A DNA stretch of 64,000 nt from a virus: the IMG/VR virus record IMGVR_UViG_3300026533_000002, positions 1-64,000 of that record, one strand, 5' to 3'. The notes under the pieces were generated by a model that ran no database searches, was not told the DNA's origin, and saw only the letters and a program-made list of their open reading frames with translations. Shown here in pieces: positions 19,201 to 27,007 of this stretch (positions are counted from its first letter, which is position 1; each line of letters starts with the position of its first letter). Made by a program: the position numbers and the translations under genes.

Positions 19201-21345
19201 ATAAAGTTAGAAGCAGAGCATTTAGGACATGCTATACAAGGTTTACTAGCTGTAGAAGCTTATAATAATAGAACTAAAGTAAATGGTGTAGAACAGTTTG
19301 AAACTGGTATAGCTGTAGAGTTTGATGCTGTTACTAGTGGTTTTATACTTAAGCTTATGCAAATGCCTATAATTAAAGATACAGAGATTTCACTAACAGA
19401 CTGGTTAGCTAAGGGTGCTATATTTATAAAAGATGCTTTTAGCTTTGGTAATAAGGAATCTATGGGTTCTAAAATTGAGAATAAAGTAATAACAGATACA
19501 TATGTAACATCTGCAAGAACACTGGAGAATAGGGATAAGTTTGAATCAGTAGAAATGGTTAAAGGAAAGCCTAAAGTAGAGGACTCATACGGACTATATG
19601 ACATTACTAATAGACTAAGCCCAGAAGTAACTAAAGACGGTGTAGTACAGTCATTTGGAAGGTTATTGTTAAAATACCCTACTATGATGTTCAATTACGG
19701 GTCAGCATTAGCTACTATTAAAAAATATGTTAGTGTTGAGCTTACTCAAGATATACCAAATATAGCTATTGATAGAGTTGAAGGTAAAGAGTTCAGAGAT
19801 AAGCTATTAGAAGTACAGAACATACCTAACACAGAAGAAGCACACAATAAACTAATTAAAGAGTTTAAAAATACTAGTTTCACGTACATAACATTAAATA
19901 TTAATGGTAAAAAAGTTAAACTACAAGAACATTTAGAAAGTCTAATGGTAGACCAGTATGGTACACAAGTAGCTGATGTATTTGAGTTAAACTTTGGAGA
20001 TATGATTAGAGCTAATGAGAAAACTAGAAATGCTTTTAGAGCTATGACTAGATTATTTATCATGGACTATGATAGACAATTAAGTTACATTAACAAGCCT
20101 ACTAAAGGTGACGAGGCTGATGTACTTAAAAGCCTTATGAACAAGTATCCTGCTCTAAGAGCTCCTTTAAGTAACACAGAAGGCTTTGATGACTATATCT
20201 CTATTATGAGTAAAGGTAAGGCTACAGCTGCTAATGCTTCTGTATCTACAGCTTTGAATACTAATATAGAGCAGAAGAGTGGGACTACTAGTATTACTAC
20301 TAAAGCATTACTTACAAGATTTGAAGAAGCTATTAGTTCTGGTGTAGTTCTACCTATTCACTATATCGATGGGACTATAATGGCTCTAACACTGAAGCTA
20401 GGAGAGCTAGGAGTTCATGATGCTATTGTACTAGGAATTCTAGGTGCTATGGATACTGTTAAAAGATACAATAAGAATGTATATGAAGTATCTAAGAATT
20501 ATTCAGTTGTTGAAGAAACACTCAAGTCACTAGAAAGAGCTATAGAAGCTAGTTCAGAAGCTGATATACTAGATGTAGATATTAACAATGCTGAAGAGAC
20601 TGGCGGTAGAGTACTTAAAGATAGTAAAGGTAATGCACTTACAATAGGCGAGATACAGGCTGAGTTTAATAAATTAGCAGATGAAGTAAGAGCTGAGAGA
20701 GAAGAGTTATTTAGTAAAGATATGAGAATAGATCATATGATTGCTACTAAAGACTCAGCTTATGAAGTTATAGGCTCTAAGACTAGGAAAGCTAAAGCAG
20801 AGCCTGAAGCTAAAGCTAGTGATATTAAAGAAGCATTAGTTAAGACATTTGCAGATAGAGGTATAGAAGCTAATGTTAGAAATGTAAGTGAATTACTATT
20901 TAAGGAGATAACTAAAGTAGTTATATCTGGTAAAGAGAAGACTACTATAGAAGATAACTTAGAAGCTATTAAAGGTGTTATGAGTAAGACTCAACTTAAA
21001 GCATACAACATAGCTGAAGCAGATGGAGCAGGTATAGCTTATATAGCTTCACAGTTTGCTACTGTAGTTAAGTTTAGAAAAGAAGTAGGTAAGATAACTG
21101 AAGAAGACACACCAGCTAACTTTGCTAGTAGATTTCTTAGTACAGCTAAGAAGATAGTTAAGTTTATTAAAGGTGATGATACTGAGTTAAGTAGAGCATT
21201 ACTTAATGTTATTGGTAGAGGTATAAGAAATAAAGATGTTAAAAGTCATAGAGTATTAATAGGCAAAGTGTTAGGTGATAAGTATAGTGATACACATTTA
21301 GCTATAATTAAAGCACTAAATGAGTTTGATAAGGAATGTAACTAA
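13255..21345 (+). CDS. Virion RNA polymerase (N4 vRNAP-like) giant protein
   Basis: Protein of 2,696 aa. It carries all motifs of T7/N4 single-subunit RNA polymerases: TKNGR (T1880-R1884); motif A DAVTSG (catalytic D2024); motif B R2136-xxx-K2140-x7-Y2148-G2149, the exact T7 R627/K631/Y639 spacing; motif C HD (H2388-D2389). Distances between them (140, 112, 253) are close to those of N4 vRNAP (135, 107, 285). The polymerase domain probably spans ~1450-2560. The N-terminal half is injection or polyvalent-type sequence: apolar segments near 478-495, a GTYEGLEEVVQDY stretch near 535-550, and two copies of an EDVxxGTIT repeat at ~1031-1090 and ~1127-1185. N4 packages its vRNAP and injects it to transcribe early genes; the same is inferred here. 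The stop overlaps the next ATG (TAATG). Confidence 0.85.
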   Translation: MNVDFTQYNKDLQASLVTPTLTQNKANRLAERTASKARRLSVSDVNTLSPMELQEQASNLMLQQLYRDDKGLYRYDFDTLDSEGNWANPNKKIRFNEVNQYGQPNIENYYIDNNTNNTEMKAGIARSDVNPNFINPTTGVPITPFEARYMDKKDKPSPYLGGGSKYDGTPGSLGVTPGDGALLDITLPYNTASTLEQIRLQNKGELENRSSGITKQDYYAAKKLRGPGASEYSPSITNEELGIQASPMWNVGYKGKDEELPKDTYMPMEGKFTTETGSSSRGLTDKEYEKLKEELKEPNGRVENWVDALQFSFGRMGAEVGDAIIDAGVRIGKEGAKALTDLTEDDINTALTKGTLGKTKLFDKNMNFTYFDKYKTGKEYGYDNTRVIEVQEDVSAAWKSGDPIQIAGAVLSAIPKAGPEFALESFAEMAGGVGTLPSKAGLTAFSLLAAKYDNEMLEDREKITGRPATNAERLGTGIAAIAVAGLNRLGAGEAIGDTNVVNTLLSTVIKDGTEGAVKSALKSAVKVLAVTGGKGTYEGLEEVVQDYTQQIGTKYGTKKEKDLTNYNKVGEASLQSFTGGMAAGSTISAAGQGYSTIADGKKPTTPTTGDTEVQEVPEPEVARQEPPKVKRTAKESTEAFGAAYAEKLKGSAPKMEILQLTQNHLDEVRGMEDSPDKVHFESLLKGVVEQTKSDIIKELDSDKSSDTINTINKSFGSDPVMEDTIFNAEEAGDTKLADKIIEASDKLGTKEAKEVKAKVESIKEEVKILKSIKQVEDEVTKGSKGYGTYFKDAKKGIYDLITANKNNDEEGQDKAFKTVTDNLKRLDSFKKSQTAKLSKLQEAEAEGIQKMADEVSIPLTSNNYKEIALAHIKKYYHGKLPYTKIPVKYSKYSDPFDMDIGHIASHYAKGSNIGLYKTMGEIENSINSMDKLTGNINDRIAALNEAPTDTNKVPTSDEVVSKGTLPIQEDSKPTGAPTVSDEVITEDSVDTKDTTVTGKVKGESVAAKAIKESKVPNNTIVDKLKQVDPEYSEYTQEDVDNGTITEEELTSLQEEKDDVPNTLISLVERNKLPIRVVRDTIKELEEDIGAIQTPDKPNLINKLLETSTVSEKELAKALENETPAAVDYSEEDVADGTITEADLKSLHGEDGEFDGTLVRLIDNGLLPVKLVKHTINMLEKESASDNKDKAPTSPKGKVEDKVPATPTKTPSEQSIAQLTSDEPEIPTVPDYVTDDEVIVDYGGHSIDEEIDYTDTTVYEEEATTIRDMFKDVSTEGKSKAEAFLIKSIQNDTTGKVTEAVIADIDELQGRIESINDVIANSEGGLSKDFDRTAALKNTRNKLSKIIEDVNAKITDAKERKAHEATLTKNIVNLAKAQAKIANEIKSLKLGKAGPLKGAKALTTKINAMYDKTKPKIKTTKQASKAKATFKEQQAESEDSIRGTKAIKEILSDSINKGRTAKAGEGIGKTLRQSLAKVKQDLVASLPANIYEPVKNSTSRISASNMKVDAISDTSAAIAYDVMDTLKTVLAPANSMEEVEFTDKQGNVKKSKATNREYEHWSNSPGRSLLFDSNGDIQPNVALAIGASVFELIGLGSSEIGINDSNSISRALTIQEHEVTPAMRTLLKEGSFRKLVAFKLGKSIETSLGIRVRDDASTVESQRFTTDLGNMALLYAQERGYIKPMTKENSIKVEEYNQIVGSSSDVAEGSIIPMVTLSHLDNAREKAKMVANSKAVFEDLEKVLKIERTVKGVLFKKPKVTTKSKMRKNEATVEPEESKDVISNVLEPTEYGVHMEAVNRLKKFTREQALKVMGFKTALEMNGQEASEGKKYIPGMAKDDREGQVAKNAALVAEYDDLMELHNTVDTKKENNKMWFEWFFTKNGRFILDSIGINPQTNKNLHRWLVSPLKQHNNLIMMNSKKDVTVFKLAVNQSFGVSIDKLSEETNMKVADHILAMDADELETLISEKAKIDTGLKESNGKAIKLEAEHLGHAIQGLLAVEAYNNRTKVNGVEQFETGIAVEFDAVTSGFILKLMQMPIIKDTEISLTDWLAKGAIFIKDAFSFGNKESMGSKIENKVITDTYVTSARTLENRDKFESVEMVKGKPKVEDSYGLYDITNRLSPEVTKDGVVQSFGRLLLKYPTMMFNYGSALATIKKYVSVELTQDIPNIAIDRVEGKEFRDKLLEVQNIPNTEEAHNKLIKEFKNTSFTYITLNINGKKVKLQEHLESLMVDQYGTQVADVFELNFGDMIRANEKTRNAFRAMTRLFIMDYDRQLSYINKPTKGDEADVLKSLMNKYPALRAPLSNTEGFDDYISIMSKGKATAANASVSTALNTNIEQKSGTTSITTKALLTRFEEAISSGVVLPIHYIDGTIMALTLKLGELGVHDAIVLGILGAMDTVKRYNKNVYEVSKNYSVVEETLKSLERAIEASSEADILDVDINNAEETGGRVLKDSKGNALTIGEIQAEFNKLADEVRAEREELFSKDMRIDHMIATKDSAYEVIGSKTRKAKAEPEAKASDIKEALVKTFADRGIEANVRNVSELLFKEITKVVISGKEKTTIEDNLEAIKGVMSKTQLKAYNIAEADGAGIAYIASQFATVVKFRKEVGKITEEDTPANFASRFLSTAKKIVKFIKGDDTELSRALLNVIGRGIRNKDVKSHRVLIGKVLGDKYSDTHLAIIKALNEFDKECN

Positions 21346-24300
21346 TGGGTTGTAAAGCTAATGATGCTAGAAAGAAAGTATGGGATATCTTAGAAGAAAG
21401 CAATGTACCAATGAATTTAAAGAAGCTAATAGCTAATGCAGTTGAGAAGGATTACAAAGAGAAAGCTGTTAGAGCTACTGAAGCATCAAAGAGAGAAGCT
21501 GAAGCTGATATAGTAAAAGCTATAGAAGAAGTAGATGACTCTAAGATTGTAAAAGAGAAGACTAAAGGTTCGTTATGGATAATGAGAAGTAAGTTTGACC
21601 CTGACTTTGGTAATCCTTTCCTATCTAAGCCTTCTAAAGATCCTAAAGCTAGTGACTTTGTATTACCTAAAGCTACAAACAAAGACTTAACATTAGCATT
21701 TTATAACTGGCTAGAGAATTCAGATAATGTACCTGCAGGTGTTAATGCTAAGACTAGAGAAGCACTAAATACTAAGAGAGATACTATAATCAATAGCATT
21801 GATAAAGTACTGAATGCTGAGTCACTAGTTTACAATAGTACAGGAGCTAATGAAAGTATAAACCCAGCTAAAGTGTTGATACTTATAAGCAATGTTGTTG
21901 GTGAGAAGTCTGGTAGTAAGTCTAAAGAAGGTAGCCAGTCTGAAAAGTATACTTCACACTTTAATAAGGGTAAGGCTACTGTAAAACCCAAGAATGGGCC
22001 AGATATGTTAAAAGCTAAACTAAAGGCAGAAGAGTCTAACTCTTATATAGGTTATGGTAAAGATGGTTCTAGTACTAAGCTATATGAGGACCAATTAAGA
22101 GAGCAAGGTATACCTATAAATAAAGGTAATTACTCTAAAGGTGATGTAGTATTTGCAAGTATAAATGGAACACCTACTAAGAAAGATTTAGACAGTACAT
22201 ATAACGAGGTAGTAAAAGCACTTGAATCTGGAGCTAAAGTTATACTAGATAGTAAAGAGTATATAGAAGATAGTTCATACAATAAAGGTGAGGCTCAACT
22301 AGCTAAGTTACTACAAGATAATGGGTACATTAGAGCAGATTCTAAGACTAAGGTACAAATTAGTCATAAGGCTAAGAGTGGTGGGTACATAGTCAAGAAT
22401 TATAGCGTAGGTATATGGAGTAAGAAACAAAGTAGCACTGGTAATAAGGACACTGCTAAGGACATTGTAAAGTTTACAGACATGTATACTACACTAGATG
22501 GTAAAGGGTATATTGATTCACGTATATCAAGTATTGAAAGTAGTTCAGACAATGAGCCTAGGTTAGTCTCAAGATATTATGATATCCTAAACAAAATAAA
22601 GTCTCCTTTACTAGTGCCTACAAAGGAATTACTTACAGCTATAGCTGATAGACCTGTTGATTTCTATATAGATATAAGTAATAGCCTGTCTATAGGCGAC
22701 GGAAATTTCATGAAAAAATATAAGTCAGATATAGAAAAAGTAGTGCCTGTAAAGGATTTTAAGAAATATGTAAACTACAGAGCAGGTGGTATTGCTGATA
22801 TAGGTTTCAATATTCCTGATAATATTGAAGCTTCCGCAGTTTTAGCTACTAGTAGCAAGTATACAATTAACGACATTGAAGAGATACTAGTAGATAGAAC
22901 TAAAACATTGGAGGACAACTTTAATATATGGAAGGGCATAGAAGAAGTTCTTAATAAGTCTTATAGTAGATGGAAAGACTCTGGAGGTACTGCTAAACAA
23001 GTAGACACTAATACTAAAGATATAAGTAAGTTCATAAAGTCACTTCCTTTGGATGATAATGAATTATATGAAATATACGATAAAGAAGATACATTTGGTA
23101 TGGATACCTATACTCTAAAAAAAGCTATAATACATCTTATTATATATGGCGGGTTAGAAATTGATAGCCCTATTGATGTAAGTCTCGAGGAAATGGCTAA
23201 GTATAAAGGTACTGACTTAGGAGAACAGATAAAGGACTACATGAAAAGTAATCTAAAGGGCCATGGAGGACACAGCCTGCCTAAAGATGATACTAATAAC
23301 TTAACTATTTATATAAGTAAATTATATGGTTTCGACTTACAGAAAGTAAATAGACTAGCTGTTCATTACGAAGAAGACTACTCAGAAATAACATTAAATG
23401 ATGTAAAAGATAAAACTTTTAAAGAAGTTGTAGAGGATGCCAACCTAGACTATACAGTACATGAAATTGGGCAGAACTTGCAGCCTGACTCTGGTGTAGC
23501 AGCAGTACTTGTGAAGAGCGGTACTAAGGATATAGAAGATGTTAGACTAGCTAGTAATATTTCAGAGATATCTGAAAGCATTAAGGACGGTTACAATAAA
23601 ATAGTAAGTACTGAGTTTGGAACATCAACTCAAAAACCTAAAAGTATTAAAACTACTAGTAACAGAGAACTTACACTAGAGTCAATCAAAGGTAAGTCAG
23701 TACAAGGTATAGTTGAAGAGGAAGGTTTTGAGTACTTCACTCAAACTGAGGCAGACAGAAGGTTGCCGTCAAGTACAGTTATTACCCTAGCTAATTCAGA
23801 TGGAGAACATATATCAAGTTTTACACCTACACTTGAAGAATTTAAAAACCTGATAAGTAGAGGGTATAGTACAATTAAAAGCACTAATGATGTGCACGAA
23901 ATACCGTTCCAACACTCATCAGACTTACCTTCTATAAAAAGTAACAGTAAAGAATTTGAGAGTATAAGATCTAAGTTAGCTAAGATGTACCCTGAAATTA
24001 AAGTAGAAGCATTAGATAAGATAGTAGACAGTGAAGGTATAGAAGTACTAGGTAAAGCATTAGATAGGATTGTGCAATACAATACTAATAAAGCTAAACT
24101 AGATACACTACCTCATGAGTATGCACATATTTATATAGACTTATTAGAAAGAACTAAGTTTGTTAAAGCCTTAATAGCTAAGACTATGAAGACACATAAC
24201 TTAAGCAGATACGATGCTAAAGAGTTTATTGTAACTCAAATGGGTGAGAATTACATAAAACAAATGAATGGTGAGAAGCTGAGTAAACCTATAGATAAGA

Positions 24301-26996
24301 GTCTACTTACTAGGTTATGGAAAGCTATAAAAGAGTTCTTTAATAAGGATGCATCTGAAGTAACTAAAGACATAGAAGAAGTATCTAAGAGATTTTATAA
24401 AGGAGAGAGAAGTACTACTAAAAGTAAAGTCAAAGCTAAATCAGCTACTAACACTGGAGATAGTAAAGGACCTACTACTAGAGTAGAGCTAAACTCTATG
24501 AGAGAATTAGATGCTTACATAGACTCAATAGCTAACAATAGAAGTGAAGCTACTAGAGCTAAACAGAAGTTAAAGTTCTTATCTAGTATAGTTCCAATAG
24601 ATAAGTTAGCAGTAACAGTACAAGATGTTCTATTATATGATGGTAAGAATGTAGATGGATTATACCACCATGGAGATGGATTAATAGAGTTAAGTAGAGA
24701 AGGTAACTTAGTAAATACTCTTGTACATGAGATAGTTCATTCACTTACTGAAAGAGCTTTACAGAAATCAGGCTTATCAGATACAGTTATGAAGTTAGAG
24801 AAGTTAAGAATAGAAGCTCATACTAAATCATATACTGAACTAGGAAATAAACCTAGTTTAATTTATGGGTTATCAGCTAATCAGACATTAGAAGAGCTAA
24901 ACAATGATACTGATGAGACTTTAATTAAATCAAGAGTAGCAGAGTTTGTAAGTGAATTAGTAGCTAACGATGAGTTACAAGACTTACTTACTAAGGTACT
25001 TAGAGAAAACCATAAGATACCTAGAAAAGTAGGTTCATTAGATGTAGTAGTTAAGTTATGGGGTAGATTAGTTAACCATTTAACTGAGGAAGATATAGAA
25101 AGTGCTTTAAGTGACGGGCTCACTCTAGTGAGAGCATTGATAACTGAAGGAGTTACTACTGATGGTTCTACTAAGAAAGCTCTAATAGTAAGAGCTAAAG
25201 AGAGAAGTCTAAATTTTGATGACATAAAAGACAAGCTAGCTAAGCTTTATCCTGAAATAAAAGTAGAAGCCTTGAATAAGGTAGTTAGTAGCGAAGGTGT
25301 AGAAGTACTGAGCAGAATTATAGACGGAATTATACAATACAGTAATGGTAAGGCTAAGTTAGATACACTACCTATCGAGTATGCTAACATATACATAAAG
25401 CTATTCAGAGATGCACCTATTGTGCAAGAAGCTGTTAAACAATGGGGTTCAGAAGAGAAGTTAGTTGAAGCTATAGGAGAGCAAGTAGTTAAGCAAGAAG
25501 GTAAGGTGTATGGTTGGTGGTCTAAGTTCAGTGAATGGACTAGTAATTTATTTGAAAAACTAAGTACTAGTAAAAAAGAAGAACTAAGTAAAGTACTGAC
25601 TGATGCGTTTCTACTTAACCAGAATTTGCATGCTATATCTTCTAGGAAAAGAACATATAAACAGTACAGGGATCTGTTAGCTAATGTGCAGCTGAGATAT
25701 AAGAAGGCAGGTATAGAAGTAACTAGTAAGGAATTTGCTGAGTACGCCTCTACTGTATTCCCAGACTCAGAGCTACAGGACCTGTACAAGCACGATACTA
25801 AGCTGCAAGAGAGTAAATTAGGCTTAGAAGGCACTAAAGAGTTTGCCAGCATTGTAGAAACTCTTCAAGGGAACGTTACACCTTTCACTTCACTTGCTGA
25901 AGATTTTGGAGATGAAATAGCTGCTGACTACAGCTTAAGTAAGAGAGAGTATATACAGAGTATAGTGGATGGTACTTTAGAGATAGACGAGGATACGGAG
26001 GACTGGTTAGAAGGTCTTGAGAAGGCAGATATATTAGAAAAACTAACAGGGAATAAAGATGCAGAATTGCCGACTTATAGTGAATCTATACCTGCTTTTA
26101 GTATACGTACTGGTAAACCTTTACAGATGAATGCTTCAGAAGTAAGGCTAAATAGTGGGAGTATGGAAACTTACAATGACGAGAGTATAGCTATACTAGT
26201 GAAGAAAACATCATCGAAAGGTAGGTATAACAAGTTAATTATGGACAAAAACTATGTAAACAGCAAGCTTAGTGATAAACTAGTAAGAGACCTTATAGTT
26301 GTAACTTCAATGACCAGTGATGATTTTGATGCCACGTACGACATACTACTAGATACTATGGTACCAACTATTCAAAAACTGCTTATGGCAGACAAGATTG
26401 ACAATGACACAACACTTGTCGATGTTTTTGATGAAATTATCAATAACCAAAACACTTACCCTGATACATTAGATTCTTTAGTGATGCTAGACTCAAAATT
26501 ATTAGATAGAATTAAAGCTAAGAAATCAAGTATTACAGAAGACTACAACTACTTCGTTGAAAGTATGGTACAGGAAAGTAGAAAGTCAATATACAGAGAA
26601 GGGTTTAAACGTGATAAAATAGGCTCACAGACAGGATTTAACTTTAGAGGGGAAGGTTTTTACTTTGGAGAGTTAGGGCAGGCAGCATGGGGAGACTCTA
26701 CATACACATATTTTGTAAAGTTAAATGGAAAGCTTGACGATTACAAGTTCGGGTATATACCTGACCTTAATACAGGTTACAGTGACTTTGACACTGCTGA
26801 GGTAAAAGAGGAGAAGACTAGAGCTTACTTAGACAATTATACTGACAGGTCTAAAGAAGCTTACGTAGAAGACCCTAGCCAAGTCCACATATTCGGCTCA
26901 GCAAATGATGTAGAAATGTTAAAGAAGTGGCTTGATAACAGTTATGCTAAAATGTCTATAAAAGATAAGGCTAAAGAAATAGCTGAAAGCTGTTAA
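21345..26996 (+). CDS. Giant polyvalent virion protein with metalloprotease-like, SLOG-like and ART-like regions
   Basis: Protein of 1,883 aa, coupled to vRNAP. Visible regions: ~234-360, YIGYGKDGSST...DVVFASINGT...YNKGEAQLAKLL, resembling a domain recurrent in phage polyvalent proteins (possibly SLOG-like); ~880-1070, a module with HEYAH (H924-H928); ~1060-1200, HEIVH (H1128-H1132); ~1300-1450, a second copy of the first module in which HEYAH has become IEYAN (1344-1348); ~1765-1870, RGEGFYFGELGQAAWG, resembling the core of ADP-ribosyltransferase-like domains. HExxH is the zinc-peptidase signature. Large polyvalent proteins are known to be injected with phage DNA and to act on host defences or envelope; that is the inferred role. 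Individual domain names are by-eye calls. Confidence 0.65.
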   Translation: MGCKANDARKKVWDILEESNVPMNLKKLIANAVEKDYKEKAVRATEASKREAEADIVKAIEEVDDSKIVKEKTKGSLWIMRSKFDPDFGNPFLSKPSKDPKASDFVLPKATNKDLTLAFYNWLENSDNVPAGVNAKTREALNTKRDTIINSIDKVLNAESLVYNSTGANESINPAKVLILISNVVGEKSGSKSKEGSQSEKYTSHFNKGKATVKPKNGPDMLKAKLKAEESNSYIGYGKDGSSTKLYEDQLREQGIPINKGNYSKGDVVFASINGTPTKKDLDSTYNEVVKALESGAKVILDSKEYIEDSSYNKGEAQLAKLLQDNGYIRADSKTKVQISHKAKSGGYIVKNYSVGIWSKKQSSTGNKDTAKDIVKFTDMYTTLDGKGYIDSRISSIESSSDNEPRLVSRYYDILNKIKSPLLVPTKELLTAIADRPVDFYIDISNSLSIGDGNFMKKYKSDIEKVVPVKDFKKYVNYRAGGIADIGFNIPDNIEASAVLATSSKYTINDIEEILVDRTKTLEDNFNIWKGIEEVLNKSYSRWKDSGGTAKQVDTNTKDISKFIKSLPLDDNELYEIYDKEDTFGMDTYTLKKAIIHLIIYGGLEIDSPIDVSLEEMAKYKGTDLGEQIKDYMKSNLKGHGGHSLPKDDTNNLTIYISKLYGFDLQKVNRLAVHYEEDYSEITLNDVKDKTFKEVVEDANLDYTVHEIGQNLQPDSGVAAVLVKSGTKDIEDVRLASNISEISESIKDGYNKIVSTEFGTSTQKPKSIKTTSNRELTLESIKGKSVQGIVEEEGFEYFTQTEADRRLPSSTVITLANSDGEHISSFTPTLEEFKNLISRGYSTIKSTNDVHEIPFQHSSDLPSIKSNSKEFESIRSKLAKMYPEIKVEALDKIVDSEGIEVLGKALDRIVQYNTNKAKLDTLPHEYAHIYIDLLERTKFVKALIAKTMKTHNLSRYDAKEFIVTQMGENYIKQMNGEKLSKPIDKSLLTRLWKAIKEFFNKDASEVTKDIEEVSKRFYKGERSTTKSKVKAKSATNTGDSKGPTTRVELNSMRELDAYIDSIANNRSEATRAKQKLKFLSSIVPIDKLAVTVQDVLLYDGKNVDGLYHHGDGLIELSREGNLVNTLVHEIVHSLTERALQKSGLSDTVMKLEKLRIEAHTKSYTELGNKPSLIYGLSANQTLEELNNDTDETLIKSRVAEFVSELVANDELQDLLTKVLRENHKIPRKVGSLDVVVKLWGRLVNHLTEEDIESALSDGLTLVRALITEGVTTDGSTKKALIVRAKERSLNFDDIKDKLAKLYPEIKVEALNKVVSSEGVEVLSRIIDGIIQYSNGKAKLDTLPIEYANIYIKLFRDAPIVQEAVKQWGSEEKLVEAIGEQVVKQEGKVYGWWSKFSEWTSNLFEKLSTSKKEELSKVLTDAFLLNQNLHAISSRKRTYKQYRDLLANVQLRYKKAGIEVTSKEFAEYASTVFPDSELQDLYKHDTKLQESKLGLEGTKEFASIVETLQGNVTPFTSLAEDFGDEIAADYSLSKREYIQSIVDGTLEIDEDTEDWLEGLEKADILEKLTGNKDAELPTYSESIPAFSIRTGKPLQMNASEVRLNSGSMETYNDESIAILVKKTSSKGRYNKLIMDKNYVNSKLSDKLVRDLIVVTSMTSDDFDATYDILLDTMVPTIQKLLMADKIDNDTTLVDVFDEIINNQNTYPDTLDSLVMLDSKLLDRIKAKKSSITEDYNYFVESMVQESRKSIYREGFKRDKIGSQTGFNFRGEGFYFGELGQAAWGDSTYTYFVKLNGKLDDYKFGYIPDLNTGYSDFDTAEVKEEKTRAYLDNYTDRSKEAYVEDPSQVHIFGSANDVEMLKKWLDNSYAKMSIKDKAKEIAESC

Positions 26997-27007
26997 GGAT
27001 AGTTTAG

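Noticed and set aside
19260-19694. Minus-strand 144-aa frame over the vRNAP core
   Set aside because: Opposite motifs A and B of the polymerase; composition typical of an antisense shadow.
25247-25852. Minus-strand 201-aa frame within the 1,883-aa gene
   Set aside because: Ser/Leu-rich antisense shadow of a strongly coding region; nothing like a start site.
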